NCBI GenBank assembly: GCA_030826945.1
Contig: JAPQLC010000023.1
Span: 1 to 64,000 of the forward strand
From: Candidatus Thiobius zoothamnicola
GTDB lineage: Bacteria; Pseudomonadota; Gammaproteobacteria; Chromatiales; Chromatiaceae
Reading direction: 5' to 3'
Length of the DNA: 64,000 nt
A program made the position numbers and the translations under genes. The first letter of the stretch is position 1. Each line of letters opens with the position of its first letter. This document shows, in pieces, positions 1 through 7,837 of the stretch. The notes beneath the pieces were generated by a model. It had not been told where the DNA came from. It saw only the letters and a list, made by a program, of their open reading frames with translations, and ran no database searches.

Positions 1-2
1 AT

Positions 3-386
3 TATGATCCCGCATCGGCACAGTATCTGAGTCCGGATCCGGTTGGGCTGGCCGGAGGGTTGACCCCACAAACCTATGTTCACGATACCAATCAGTGGAT
101 TGATCCGTTGGGATTGTGTCCAAATGGGGTTGAGGAGGATGCCACAAAGGGAGGAGTTGAGCTTACCAAATCCCAACTAAAAAGCATTAAATCTTTAGAA
201 AAACAGATTCAGAAGCATCAACAGAAATTGGACGATTTCAAAGCAAACCCGACTGTTAGACCGGGGATGGAAAATTTGCCGGAAGATGTGATTAAACGAC
301 AGCAGGACGCAAGAATTAAGCATCTTGAAACTGAAATAAATACGTTCAGAAATAACATAGAAAAAATTAAAAACGGGGAGTTATGA
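3..386 (+). CDS. Rhs/YD-repeat protein, C-terminal tip (5' end outside window)
   Basis: The reading frame is open from base 3, so the gene starts upstream. The first residues ([19 protein letters not shown], then WIDPLGL) are the conserved end of an Rhs core, after which the variable toxin tip begins. The tip, about 85 residues after PLGLCPNG, is lysine-rich and helical, with [16 protein letters not shown] and a second helix ending in KNGEL. I recognise this helical tip from other Rhs proteins but do not assign an activity. In the family, the Rhs shell is exported and the tip is released into a neighbouring cell. The TGA stop overlaps the ATG of the next gene (ATGA), so tip and immunity gene are translationally coupled. 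Confidence 0.88.
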   Translation, partial: YDPASAQYLSPDPVGLAGGLTPQTYVHDTNQWIDPLGLCPNGVEEDATKGGVELTKSQLKSIKSLEKQIQKHQQKLDDFKANPTVRPGMENLPEDVIKRQQDARIKHLETEINTFRNNIEKIKNGEL

Positions 387-847
387 GGGTGCCTGTAACT
401 TCAAACAAATCTAATGCATTGCTGTTTACTAGTAAACATCGGGTGTTCAATGAATTGTCGTCATTGGATAAAACACCTTCTGCTGTTTTGTTGACCCTAT
501 GGGAGCAATGGGGCTTCTCTGATTTTCAAAAGGTGGAGCCAGTGGTTAAGAGACTGGTTAGCCTTGGCTGTAGGTGTTTTGTGTGTGCTGGTAACTACTC
601 TGAGTCACTTCATGATTTTATTGATGATGTTATTTTGGATATGACACTTGATGATGGTGAAGCTAACACTGCCTTTCTTACAACTTGGCATGATGATGAC
701 ACGGATGATGAGGTGGCCGATTTTTTCCTAAACTCACCAAGTTTATCGAGCGGATTGAGGCTTGCTATTTTCGATGACGATAGCCTTGAGGATCAAAGGT
801 TAAAGAAAACAGTAGCAACTCTTGCTGAGCAGGAAAGCCAAACATGA
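383..847 (+). CDS. Probable immunity protein for the Rhs tip
   Basis: This is a soluble 154-residue protein with no signal peptide. It is strongly acidic in its second half ([17 protein letters not shown]), as expected for a protein that binds the basic Rhs tip encoded just upstream. A TTWHDD-type motif in small proteins next to polymorphic toxins is something I recall, but I cannot place the family with certainty. The start ATG overlaps the Rhs stop by four bases, and its own stop overlaps the next start the same way. The immunity role is inferred from position, charge and coupling, not from an identified domain. Confidence 0.6.
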   Translation: MRVPVTSNKSNALLFTSKHRVFNELSSLDKTPSAVLLTLWEQWGFSDFQKVEPVVKRLVSLGCRCFVCAGNYSESLHDFIDDVILDMTLDDGEANTAFLTTWHDDDTDDEVADFFLNSPSLSSGLRLAIFDDDSLEDQRLKKTVATLAEQESQT

Positions 848-1395
848 TTCGTATTTTTCTGCTTTTGTTTTTTAGTGTCCTCAGCCTTCAGTCATGGGGG
901 CAGATGGCTGCTCTTCCTGATGGAGGGTATCTGTATGATCAACCTCATGTTACAGAAGTCGAGCAAAATTACAGTTACGATTCATCTTTCAATTTTACTA
1001 AAATAACAGAATCACGGTCACCATTTCTCCAGCTATCTGAGAGAAAGATCGCCTTGGCTTTTTCTGACGGTTTTGTAGCTGCAAAGGGAGCAAACTTCAC
1101 CCGTAAGCAACTCGATAAGAAATTCAAACATGCCTCAGATTTCGGTATTAATAGCACAAAGAAAAATTCTGAAACACTTGCTCAGTTTGAATCAGCAATA
1201 AAAGATCATCTTGGAGATTCAGCAACAGTACAAAAAGGAACATATGGTTTTTCAAAAGATTCAACAGTTTATTTTAATCCAAATACGAATAATGTTGTTG
1301 TTCTTGATAAGTCGGGTAACTTTTTAACGGGGTTTAAATTAGATCCTACAACACCACAATATCAAAAATACATAAGTGAAGGTTTTTTGAGATGA
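844..1395 (+). CDS. Sec-leader protein with C-terminal colicin D-type tRNase domain
   Basis: The protein has 183 residues. Residues 1-20 form a signal peptide ([20 protein letters not shown]) without a lipobox. Residues 21-80 are a linker that closely resembles the N-terminus of the product at 1655 (YDQP, NFTK, QL, SD-VAA). Residues 85-183 match the colicin D nuclease domain: LDKKFKHASDFGI with the likely catalytic His96 and flanking lysines 93/95, then GTYGF, YFNPNT and GNFLTGFKLD. Colicin D cleaves the anticodon loop of tRNA-Arg. The next gene is a colicin D-type immunity protein, which supports the call. There is no receptor or translocation domain, so delivery must differ from colicin D. 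The start overlaps the preceding stop (ATGA). Confidence 0.82.
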   Translation: MIRIFLLLFFSVLSLQSWGQMAALPDGGYLYDQPHVTEVEQNYSYDSSFNFTKITESRSPFLQLSERKIALAFSDGFVAAKGANFTRKQLDKKFKHASDFGINSTKKNSETLAQFESAIKDHLGDSATVQKGTYGFSKDSTVYFNPNTNNVVVLDKSGNFLTGFKLDPTTPQYQKYISEGFLR

Positions 1396-1658
1396 GTTAT
1401 ACGCTCCTTGAATTTATTCGTTCTTTTGTTGATGGTCGGTTATCAGCTGATGATTTTGTTAACGCTTATATGGAGCTATGGAAAATAGAGCGTGATAGTG
1501 ACAAATTAAGAGTGTATCCAGATGATGTTAGCGAATGCCTTTCGACAACTTTCTGCCTCGCAGATTTGTATTATCCAGAATCAGATAGAGAAGAATATGA
1601 ACTAGATGAAGAAGGATTGAGAAATCAAGTAAGGAAGTTGCTGGATCCATTATCATGA
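1392..1658 (+). CDS. Colicin D-type immunity protein
   Basis: This is an 88-residue acidic protein. Its second half (PESDREEYELDEEGLRNQVR) lines up with the colicin D immunity protein, where the equivalent stretch is PDADRANYEIDDNGL, and total length is nearly the same (87 residues in ImmD). In the family the protein binds the tRNase domain in the cytoplasm and masks its active site. It lies directly downstream of the matching toxin, with a four-base ATGA overlap at both ends, so toxin and antidote are translated together. Confidence 0.85.
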   Translation: MSYTLLEFIRSFVDGRLSADDFVNAYMELWKIERDSDKLRVYPDDVSECLSTTFCLADLYYPESDREEYELDEEGLRNQVRKLLDPLS

Positions 1659-2236
1659 AATCTTTAATTCGTTTGATACTGCTGCTGTTTGTATTGAACT
1701 TTTTTATTGCTTTGGGTTGGAGTCAGGCAATAGCATTGAGTTTCGGTGTCTATCAGTACGATCAGCCTTCATTCGCAGTAGTTGTTGAAAATCATGGTTA
1801 CGACTTACCTCCCAACTTCACCAAAACAGCAGGATCACAATCATCAGCCCTTGATCAATTAGGGAACAAACTCGTCCTTGCATTATCTGATGATTCTGTT
1901 GCTGCCACAAAGAGGGGACAGAAGTTATTACCGGCACCAAAAATACATAAGCATCATTTATTTCCACAAGCACAGAGGGATTGGTTTGCTAAGCGTGGCA
2001 TTGATATTGACCAACATACGATTCCTTTAGAGCGTGGAACCCATTTAGCAGGAACGCATGGTAAAGGTGGTTTTGTCGGGCCTGGCAATGTTCAGTTACC
2101 AGGGAAGTGGAATCAACGATGGAACGACTTTATTAAGAACAACCCAAACGCCACAGCTAAAGAAACATATCAATATGGTGGAAAGCTGATGGATGAGTTT
2201 GGGTTCAATAATCTACCAATAGGGCCTTATAAGTAA
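1655..2236 (+). CDS. Sec-leader protein with SitA6/TIGR02269-like nuclease-type toxin tip
   Basis: The protein has 193 residues. Residues 1-24 form a signal peptide (hydrophobic core ILLLFVLNFFIALGWSQA) with no lipobox cysteine. Residues 25-85 repeat the linker of the gene at 844. Residues 95-193 carry HKHHLFPQ (98-105), a KRGIDID segment, a conserved GTHLAGTHG, and WNQRWNDF, ending in FGFNNLPIGPYK. This pattern matches the C-terminus of the myxobacterial SitA6 polymorphic toxin lipoproteins (TIGR02269/DUF2380), probably a His-based nuclease. The following gene has the double-CXXCG motif of the cognate SitI6 immunity proteins. The start overlaps the previous stop (ATGA). Confidence 0.8.
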   Translation: MKSLIRLILLLFVLNFFIALGWSQAIALSFGVYQYDQPSFAVVVENHGYDLPPNFTKTAGSQSSALDQLGNKLVLALSDDSVAATKRGQKLLPAPKIHKHHLFPQAQRDWFAKRGIDIDQHTIPLERGTHLAGTHGKGGFVGPGNVQLPGKWNQRWNDFIKNNPNATAKETYQYGGKLMDEFGFNNLPIGPYK

Positions 2237-2243
2237 AATTCCC

Positions 2244-2966
2244 ATGAGTTTCTTTGAACTATCGTCTCCAGATTATGAAACGGATGAGGAGTTGGAGGCT
2301 CATAATCCGATCCGACTCAGTTGCGAGTACTTTATACCTTCTGTTCAGTGCGAAATTTGCGGTGCTTGGGCATCGAGTGATCGAATTAGAAAGAATTTCG
2401 AGTCCTCCGTGCTGAAGACATTTAGAGGGATAAAGTTTTTAAGTTTGTCCGATTGGAAGGTCGCAAGCCTGGACTGGGCCTCGGAATTAGGGGTTTCAAC
2501 GGCTCGCATTACTCCGGGTGCTGAATTAGGTAAGCCGCAAGCTGAACTTTTGTCTGTAAATATTGACGATTTTCTGCACCCGATGCCTGGTCAGATTCTT
2601 ATGACTAAGAAAGTCGCCGCTGTTTTAGAGGAAGGCAATGCTAGTGGTGTAGAGCTGTATCCGTTGTCGCCTGTATGGGGCAAAAAAGTAAAAAATGTAG
2701 ATTATGATCCGCCGATATTGTGGGAACTAGTTGTTAAGGGTGTTGGCTGGAGAAAGGGAGTCGATGAGAAATCTATTGAAGCATGCGATCTTTGCGGCAG
2801 AACTATTTTTCCCCAAGCCCCTATATTAATTGATCAAGATAGATGGGATGGTTCAGATATATTTAATATCGATAAGAACCCGAATAGGGTTTTTGTTACG
2901 GACCGAATTGCTGAGTTAATCGAGTCTTATGGGTTCAGGAATTACCGACTAAGATCTGTAGGGTAG
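2244..2966 (+). CDS. SitI6-like double-CXXCG immunity protein
   Basis: This is a 240-residue cytoplasmic protein with two zinc-knuckle-like motifs, CEICG near residue 36 and CDLCG near residue 181. That is the signature of the double-CXXCG family (TIGR02264), which sits beside SitA6 toxins in myxobacteria and acts as immunity. It starts 7 bases after the toxin stop, the only non-overlapping junction of the array. It is larger than the other two immunity proteins. The immunity role follows from family and position. Confidence 0.78.
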   Translation: MSFFELSSPDYETDEELEAHNPIRLSCEYFIPSVQCEICGAWASSDRIRKNFESSVLKTFRGIKFLSLSDWKVASLDWASELGVSTARITPGAELGKPQAELLSVNIDDFLHPMPGQILMTKKVAAVLEEGNASGVELYPLSPVWGKKVKNVDYDPPILWELVVKGVGWRKGVDEKSIEACDLCGRTIFPQAPILIDQDRWDGSDIFNIDKNPNRVFVTDRIAELIESYGFRNYRLRSVG

Positions 2967-2980
2967 ATGATAATCCTACG

Positions 2981-3003
2981 AAGCCCCGCATTGCGGGGCT
3001 TTG
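2981..3003 (+). terminator. Rho-independent terminator of the toxin array
   Basis: A 9-bp GC-rich stem (AAGCCCCGC / GCGGGGCTT) with loop ATT lies 14 bases after the stop of the double-CXXCG gene. It ends the plus-strand array just before the minus-strand toxin-antitoxin genes. The T run is short. Confidence 0.75.
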
Positions 3004-3018
3004 TCGTTGAGAGAGCGG

Positions 3019-3366
3019 TCACCCAATCACCGATTCAATAACCGTCCTCAATCCTTCCTGGTCTTTGTCGCTGAGTTTCCCTAGCGTCTTCCTGACAATC
3101 GTTTTCTCAGCGGTAAAGACAATGGGCTTGATGGCCGAAGGCTTGAGCAATCTGGCACTCTGCCAGTCCTGAATTACCGCTTCCCCAAATCCTGTCTTTG
3201 CCCGTATCTGACTGGTCACCGCCATCAGGATAATGTCAGGCCTCGCCTGGTTGTAGTCGGCGCTGCTGACGACGACCGCCGGGCGTTGCTTGCCGCCACG
3301 CTGATCGGTGAACGGAAAGCGCACCAGCACGATCTGGCCGAATTTATAGTTTGTCGTATTCGGCAT
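3019..3366 (-). CDS. Type II toxin, PemK/MazF family endoribonuclease
   Basis: This is a 115-residue protein with the PemK/MazF fold pattern: GQIVLVRFPFTDQRGGKQRP near the N-terminus (residues 10-29), then ILMAVTSQ, and a C-terminal VIESV helix. Members cleave mRNA and are held inactive by the partner antitoxin. The start lies inside the 3' end of the antitoxin gene (23-base overlap), the usual antitoxin-first arrangement. It probably stabilises the accessory segment. Confidence 0.87.
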   Translation of the reverse strand: MPNTTNYKFGQIVLVRFPFTDQRGGKQRPAVVVSSADYNQARPDIILMAVTSQIRAKTGFGEAVIQDWQSARLLKPSAIKPIVFTAEKTIVRKTLGKLSDKDQEGLRTVIESVIG

Positions 3367-3547
3367 CGTCGGCGTTGTCCCACACGGTGTTCAAGGCCGG
3401 TTCCGAGGCGGCCATGGCTGCCTGGGTCAACTGCCGGTCGCTGTCGCGCTGGCTCAAGAAATCGATAAAGTCTTCCACTTCGTTAATCCGGTTCGGTGTC
3501 AGCGCCTGAAGCTTCTGCACCACCTGTTCGATCTGTTGTGTTTGCAT
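3344..3547 (-). CDS. Antitoxin of the PemK/MazF-type pair
   Basis: The product is a 67-residue protein. The N-terminal half is helical (VVQKLQALTPNRINEVEDFI), a DUF2281-like form typical of antitoxins paired with PemK-type toxins. The C-terminal tail is acidic (VWDNADDAEYDKL) and is the likely toxin-neutralising segment. It overlaps the toxin gene downstream. Its upstream neighbour is an XRE regulator separated by 12 bases, so the three may form one unit. Confidence 0.75.
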   Translation of the reverse strand: MQTQQIEQVVQKLQALTPNRINEVEDFIDFLSQRDSDRQLTQAAMAASEPALNTVWDNADDAEYDKL

Positions 3548-3559
3548 AGTGGTCTCCTG

Positions 3560-3919
3560 TTAGGTTCCGGCGTGATAAGTCTGCCGGGTCTTGGCATCCC
3601 GCATCAGGCTATCGATGACATACAAAATACGCTCCCGGTCTTCCGGCTTGAGCGTTTCCAGTGATTGCCATCGGTTCAGCATGGCCTTGTCCTGAATCCC
3701 GTTCAGGTCGTTATCGCCCACCAGATAATCCAGCGTCACTTCCAGCGCCTCGGCCAGCTTGCGGGCAACACCAATCGACGGCGTGATCTCGCCGCGCTCA
3801 TAGCGGCCAATAATGGCCCCGGATGTTCCCACCTTTTTAGCCAGCGTCGGCTGAGACCAGCCTCGTTGCTTGCGCAAGGCAAGCAATCGATTTGCAAATA
3901 CCTCGTTATCTTCTGCCAT
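3560..3919 (-). CDS. XRE-family helix-turn-helix regulator
   Basis: This is a 119-residue protein. Residues 7-62 form a Cro/CI-type HTH (RLLALRKQRGWSQPTLAKKV, then IGRYERGEITPS). A helical tail with LKPEDRERILYVIDSLM probably mediates dimerisation. I chose the ATG at 3919 because GGTGA lies just upstream; a longer form from 3967 is open but adds an unconserved leader. It is the first gene of a minus-strand unit with the toxin-antitoxin pair and may regulate it or the adjacent primase element. Confidence 0.75.
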   Translation of the reverse strand: MAEDNEVFANRLLALRKQRGWSQPTLAKKVGTSGAIIGRYERGEITPSIGVARKLAEALEVTLDYLVGDNDLNGIQDKAMLNRWQSLETLKPEDRERILYVIDSLMRDAKTRQTYHAGT

Positions 3920-4093
3920 AACCGTCACCAAAGAATCGTTTAAATGCTGTGAAATGCAGTGTTTCATTAAATTTATGTGCTCTTCTGGTAACGGTCAACA
4001 CAGATTAAGTCTTGACGATGCTAACATCTATTAGTACGTTTCGTCATCAATTGGTGATGAAAAACTTTTTTCAATTATTTTGAGGAATCGACC

Positions 4094-4738
4094 ATGGCCC
4101 GCATCCCAGACACAGAACTCGACCGCCTCAAGCGCGAAGTCTCGCTGGTGCGCCTGGTGGAATCCTCCGGCATCGAGCTGAAGAAGCACGGCAAGGACTA
4201 TCTGGGCTTGTGTCCGTTCCATGACGACAAGGAACCGTCCCTGGTCATCAGCCCGGACAAGAATCTGTGGCACTGTCTGGGTGCCTGTGATGAAGGTGGG
4301 GATGTCATCCAGTGGGTGATGAAGTGCCAGAGCGTGAGCTTCCGCCACGCCGTGGAGTTGTTGAAAGATGGCGATGCCGCCTTGTCGGTTCCGGCTTCGC
4401 CGGTCAAACGCAACACCATCGCCAAGCATCCATCTTCTTTAGCTGCGAATCCTGACGACCAGAAACAGCTTGCCACCGTTATCGATTACTACCACGAGAC
4501 CCTGAAGCAAAGCCCGGAAGCCCTGAATTACCTCAAGAGCCGTGGTTTGGATCACCCCGAACTGATCGAGCGCTTCAAACTGGGCTACGCCAACCGCACC
4601 CTGGGCTATCGCTTACCGGAGAAGAACCGCAAGGCCGGGACCGAAGTGCGCGGCCAGTTGCAGAATATCGGCATCCTGAGAAAGAGCGGCCACGAACACT
4701 TCAGCGGCTCACTGGTAATCCCGGTGATCAATCTGTAG
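4094..4738 (+). pseudogene. Truncated CHC2 zinc-finger DNA primase of a mobile element
   Basis: The product is 214 residues. The N-terminus is a primase-type zinc finger (CPFHDDKEPS with Cys/His, then WHCLGACDEGGDVIQWV), followed by the linker that leads to a TOPRIM domain (YYHETLKQSPEALNYLKSRG; LGYANRTLGYRLPEKNRKAG). The frame ends at VIPVINL, where homologues continue into the catalytic TOPRIM domain, so this copy should be inactive. The stop codon lies inside the sequence TGTAGTGGTC, the edge of an insertion-sequence-like remnant. The broken end therefore looks like an insertion or deletion scar. Confidence 0.8.
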
Positions 4739-4806
4739 TGGTCAAGTTTTCTCGCACCCCTGTTAGAGGGTAAATTTTCCTAAGCAGCTTGTAGTGGTCT
4801 AGTTTA
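4734..4806. repeat. Two direct copies of TGTAGTGGTC(a/t)AGTTT, insertion-sequence end remnant
   Basis: TGTAGTGGTCAAGTTT (from 4734) and TGTAGTGGTCTAGTTT (from 4790) differ at one of 16 bases and lie 56 bases apart. The first copy supplies the stop codon that truncates the primase. They resemble transposon termini left after insertion and deletion. No transposase remains between or beside them. The rest of the gap up to argH (to 4951) holds nothing else I recognise. Confidence 0.5.
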
Positions 4807-4951
4807 TGGGGAGTATCATATTCCTGTTTCGTCTATCTGGTTTATCAGACGGATCATATTCATACATTGACTTTTCTAGCCGATCAACGCTGCCTCAATC
4901 CGCTAAAATGAGCTTTTTATCGCACCTGTTTTTCATCAGTCAGAAACTATT

Positions 4952-6334
4952 ATGAGCAACAAAAAACTTTGGGCCGGGCGTTTTTCTGAACCGACGGACG
5001 CTTTCGTTGAGGCTTTCACGGCTTCGGTTGAATTTGATCAACGTCTCGCGCCTTATGATATCCAAGGATCCATTGCTCATGCCACCATGCTGGCCGAGCA
5101 AGATATTTTAACTGAGCAAGAAAAGACCTTGATTATTAATGGCTTGCAGTCGATACAGACGCAAATTGAAGCGGGTGATTTCCAGTGGTCGATTGGTCTG
5201 GAAGATGTGCATATGAATGTAGAGGCCGCATTAACTGACCTGATTGGCGATACCGGCAAAAAGCTGCACACCGGGCGTTCCCGTAATGATCAGGTGGCCA
5301 CGGATATTCGTTTGTGGTTGCGTGATGAAATTCAGGTGATTCAAGCTGAATTGCGTCGTTTACAGCAAGGTTTGTTAGACGTGGCCGAGCGCGAAGCAAG
5401 CACCATTCTGCCGGGGTTTACGCATCTGCAAACAGCACAACCTATCACCTTTGGTCATCATATGATGGCTTGGTTTGAAATGCTGCAACGCGACTATAGT
5501 CGTTTGCAGGACTGCGCCCAGCGTATGAACCAAATGCCACTTGGCGCAGCGGCGCTGGCGGGAACCACTTACCCCATTGATCGGTATGCCACCGCCAGTT
5601 TTCTGGACTTTGACGCCCCTTGCCGAAACTCATTGGATGCGGTCAGTGATCGTGATTTTGCCATTGAATTCACTGCGGCAGCCAGTCTGGTCATGGTGCA
5701 TCTGTCCCGCATGAGTGAAGAGCTGATTATCTGGTCGTCAGCTCAATTTCATTTCATCACATTATCGGACAGTTTTTGCACCGGCTCCTCCATCATGCCG
5801 CAAAAGAAAAACCCGGATGTTCCCGAACTGGTACGTGGTAAAACAGGGCGCATTTTTGGGCATTTGATGGGGCTGCTGACATTAATGAAAGCCCAGCCAC
5901 TGGCTTATAACAAAGATAATCAGGAGGATAAAGAGCCTCTGTTTGATGCGGTGGACCATGTAAAAGGTTCTGTCAGAATATTCGCCGATATGTTGCCGGC
6001 TTTAACCTGTCATCGAGAGAATATGCGTCAGGCTGCGCGACAAGGTTTTTCGACAGCAACTGATTTGGCGGATTATTTGGTGCGTCGCGGTATCGCTTTC
6101 CGTGATGCGCACGAAATCGTTGGCCAGGCGGTCGCCTATGGCATCAACAAAAACTGTGATTTGGCGGAACTGGATTTGGCCGAGCTGCGCCAGTTCAGCC
6201 CCTGCATTGAGCAGGACGTGTTTGATTATCTGACTTTGGAAGGTTCAGTGTCCGCGCGTCAGCATATTGGTGGAACCGCCCCTGAACAGGTTAAGGCGGC
6301 GATCAAACTGGCGCGGACGCTCATTGCTGATTGA
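4952..6334 (+). CDS. argH: Argininosuccinate lyase
   Basis: The 460-residue length is normal for ArgH, which splits argininosuccinate into arginine and fumarate in the last step of arginine synthesis. The start [20 protein letters not shown] is typical. The fumarase/aspartase signature [20 protein letters not shown] is intact near residue 280, and the [12 protein letters not shown] substrate loop is present near 107. It is a single gene; no other arg genes are in the window. It marks the return to core genome after the left island. Confidence 0.97.
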   Translation: MSNKKLWAGRFSEPTDAFVEAFTASVEFDQRLAPYDIQGSIAHATMLAEQDILTEQEKTLIINGLQSIQTQIEAGDFQWSIGLEDVHMNVEAALTDLIGDTGKKLHTGRSRNDQVATDIRLWLRDEIQVIQAELRRLQQGLLDVAEREASTILPGFTHLQTAQPITFGHHMMAWFEMLQRDYSRLQDCAQRMNQMPLGAAALAGTTYPIDRYATASFLDFDAPCRNSLDAVSDRDFAIEFTAAASLVMVHLSRMSEELIIWSSAQFHFITLSDSFCTGSSIMPQKKNPDVPELVRGKTGRIFGHLMGLLTLMKAQPLAYNKDNQEDKEPLFDAVDHVKGSVRIFADMLPALTCHRENMRQAARQGFSTATDLADYLVRRGIAFRDAHEIVGQAVAYGINKNCDLAELDLAELRQFSPCIEQDVFDYLTLEGSVSARQHIGGTAPEQVKAAIKLARTLIAD

Positions 6335-6405
6335 GTGTCGGTGACGATATGATGCGGGATGGACGGGGCTTTTTCATCTATCGTTCGTCCCGCGTCGGTT
6401 TTTGG

Positions 6406-6843
6406 TTATTTGGTGCCATGTAGCCTTATCTGATTAACATACCAATTCACCAAAGTACTGATTAATGAGGCCTCGCGCTGCTTACATTGCGCCTGCATTT
6501 TAATCAGGCGACCTTTGGTTTCTTTGGCCAATTGCTGATATCCGTGCAATTGTTGCTGCAAATGCGCGATCTGGATTTTCGCTTGATGTAAATCGGCGGC
6601 CAAACGCTCAGGGTCGCTGGTATTTGCCTGCTTTTTCAACGCCGCCGCTTCACGAATCAGCTTGACTTTTTCAATCATGCCCGAATTGTCGCCATCTGCA
6701 TCCGGATAGGCTTTACGCAACTCAGACATACGTATGTAACCTTCGAAGGTTAAGACCTGTCCATTCTGGATATGTTGCTGCAGTAAGCGACGAGGAATGC
6801 CTACCATCCGTGCAGCTTGAGAAACACTCAATAAACGATCCAT
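6406..6843 (-). CDS. MerR-like HTH protein with coiled coil
   Basis: This is a 145-residue protein. Residues 3-25 look like an excisionase/MerR-type HTH (LLSVSQAARMVGIPRRLLQQ). Residues 60-125 are predicted coiled coil rich in Gln and Lys (DLHQAKIQIAHLQQQLHGYQQ). I chose the ATG at 6843 because GGAG sits 8 bases upstream; the frame extends to 6942 without conserved sequence. I do not know its targets. It is a single gene between argH and djlA. Confidence 0.6.
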   Translation of the reverse strand: MDRLLSVSQAARMVGIPRRLLQQHIQNGQVLTFEGYIRMSELRKAYPDADGDNSGMIEKVKLIREAAALKKQANTSDPERLAADLHQAKIQIAHLQQQLHGYQQLAKETKGRLIKMQAQCKQREASLISTLVNWYVNQIRLHGTK

Positions 6844-7036
6844 AGAACTTCTCCGCGATTTCATTAAATAGAATATCCCAATAGGGATATACGGAGGAAT
6901 TATAGAGGGGATTTTGGGGGTCGTCATCCACTCGATACACATCCTTTTTTCCTTATTTTCAGGCTGTGTGCCGATCTCATTCTGGGTGAAGGAGGGCTTA
7001 TTTTGGGAGTCAGTGCTTGGGAGTGGTTGGCCTGAT

Positions 7037-7834
7037 TTAACGATGTTTGATCAGCTCATAGGCTTGTTTAATCTCATGCGTTTTCTGCGCGGCTATTTTC
7101 ATCATCTCTTCCGGCAGGCCTTTGGATACCAATTTATCGGGATGGTGTTGGCTGAGCAATCGACGATAAGCCTTCTTAATATCAGCGTCGGTGGATTCGG
7201 ATGATACGCCAAGAATGGCGTAAGCATCTTCTGGTGTCATGGATGGCGTGCTGGATGCCTGTTGACGCTGGCTTGCGGATGCGTATTCGGCGCGGATCAT
7301 GCGTTCCAGGCGACGATATTCAAACTCACTGACTTCGAGCCAAGCACAGATTTGCAGTAATAAGCGATCTTCGGCGGCATGCAGTTCGCCATCGGCATAG
7401 GCCGCCTGGATTTGAATTTCCAGAAACATCCGGATCAGATTGGCTTGTCCATGGCAGGCTGTTTTGAATTCCTGAATGATGTCTTCCAGCGGAAAAGTTT
7501 CTGATTTTCCTTCGTTGAATAAGTCAATCGCTGCTTGCCGCATGTCAGGGCTTAAGTCCATTTGCGCCATGACATGTTCGGCAATGCGAATTTCAGCTTG
7601 AGTGACATGCCCGTCAGCTTTCGCCAGTCGGCCCATCACGCTGAAAGTGGCGTTAAAAAAAGCGGACTGAATACGTTCACGGTTAATGGAATTCAAGAAG
7701 TTGAAGCCATTTCTAGGTAGGTTCAGCATGCCTTTATCAAATTGGTGGCCGATGAAGATTCCAAGCATTGCGCCCAGTAACCCGCCTAACCAGAAACCGA
7801 AAAAACCGCCTAGCAGTTTTCCTGTCCACTGCAT
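7037..7834 (-). CDS. djlA: Co-chaperone DjlA, membrane-anchored J-domain protein
   Basis: The 265-residue protein has three parts. An N-terminal glycine-rich membrane segment (residues 5-30, GGFFGFWLGGLLGAMLGIFI) is followed by a TerB-like helical domain (about 60-165) and a C-terminal J domain (about 200-265) with the HPD motif in LLSQHHPDKLVSKG. In the family the J domain stimulates DnaK at the inner membrane. It lies 3 bases downstream of the thioredoxin-fusion gene on the same strand, so the two are probably cotranscribed. Confidence 0.9.
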   Translation of the reverse strand: MQWTGKLLGGFFGFWLGGLLGAMLGIFIGHQFDKGMLNLPRNGFNFLNSINRERIQSAFFNATFSVMGRLAKADGHVTQAEIRIAEHVMAQMDLSPDMRQAAIDLFNEGKSETFPLEDIIQEFKTACHGQANLIRMFLEIQIQAAYADGELHAAEDRLLLQICAWLEVSEFEYRRLERMIRAEYASASQRQQASSTPSMTPEDAYAILGVSSESTDADIKKAYRRLLSQHHPDKLVSKGLPEEMMKIAAQKTHEIKQAYELIKHR

Positions 7835-7837
7835 GAT

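Noticed and set aside
6335-6405. GCGGGA/TCCCGC pair after argH considered as a terminator
   Set aside because: The stem is only six base pairs around a loop of nearly 30 bases, too weak to call.
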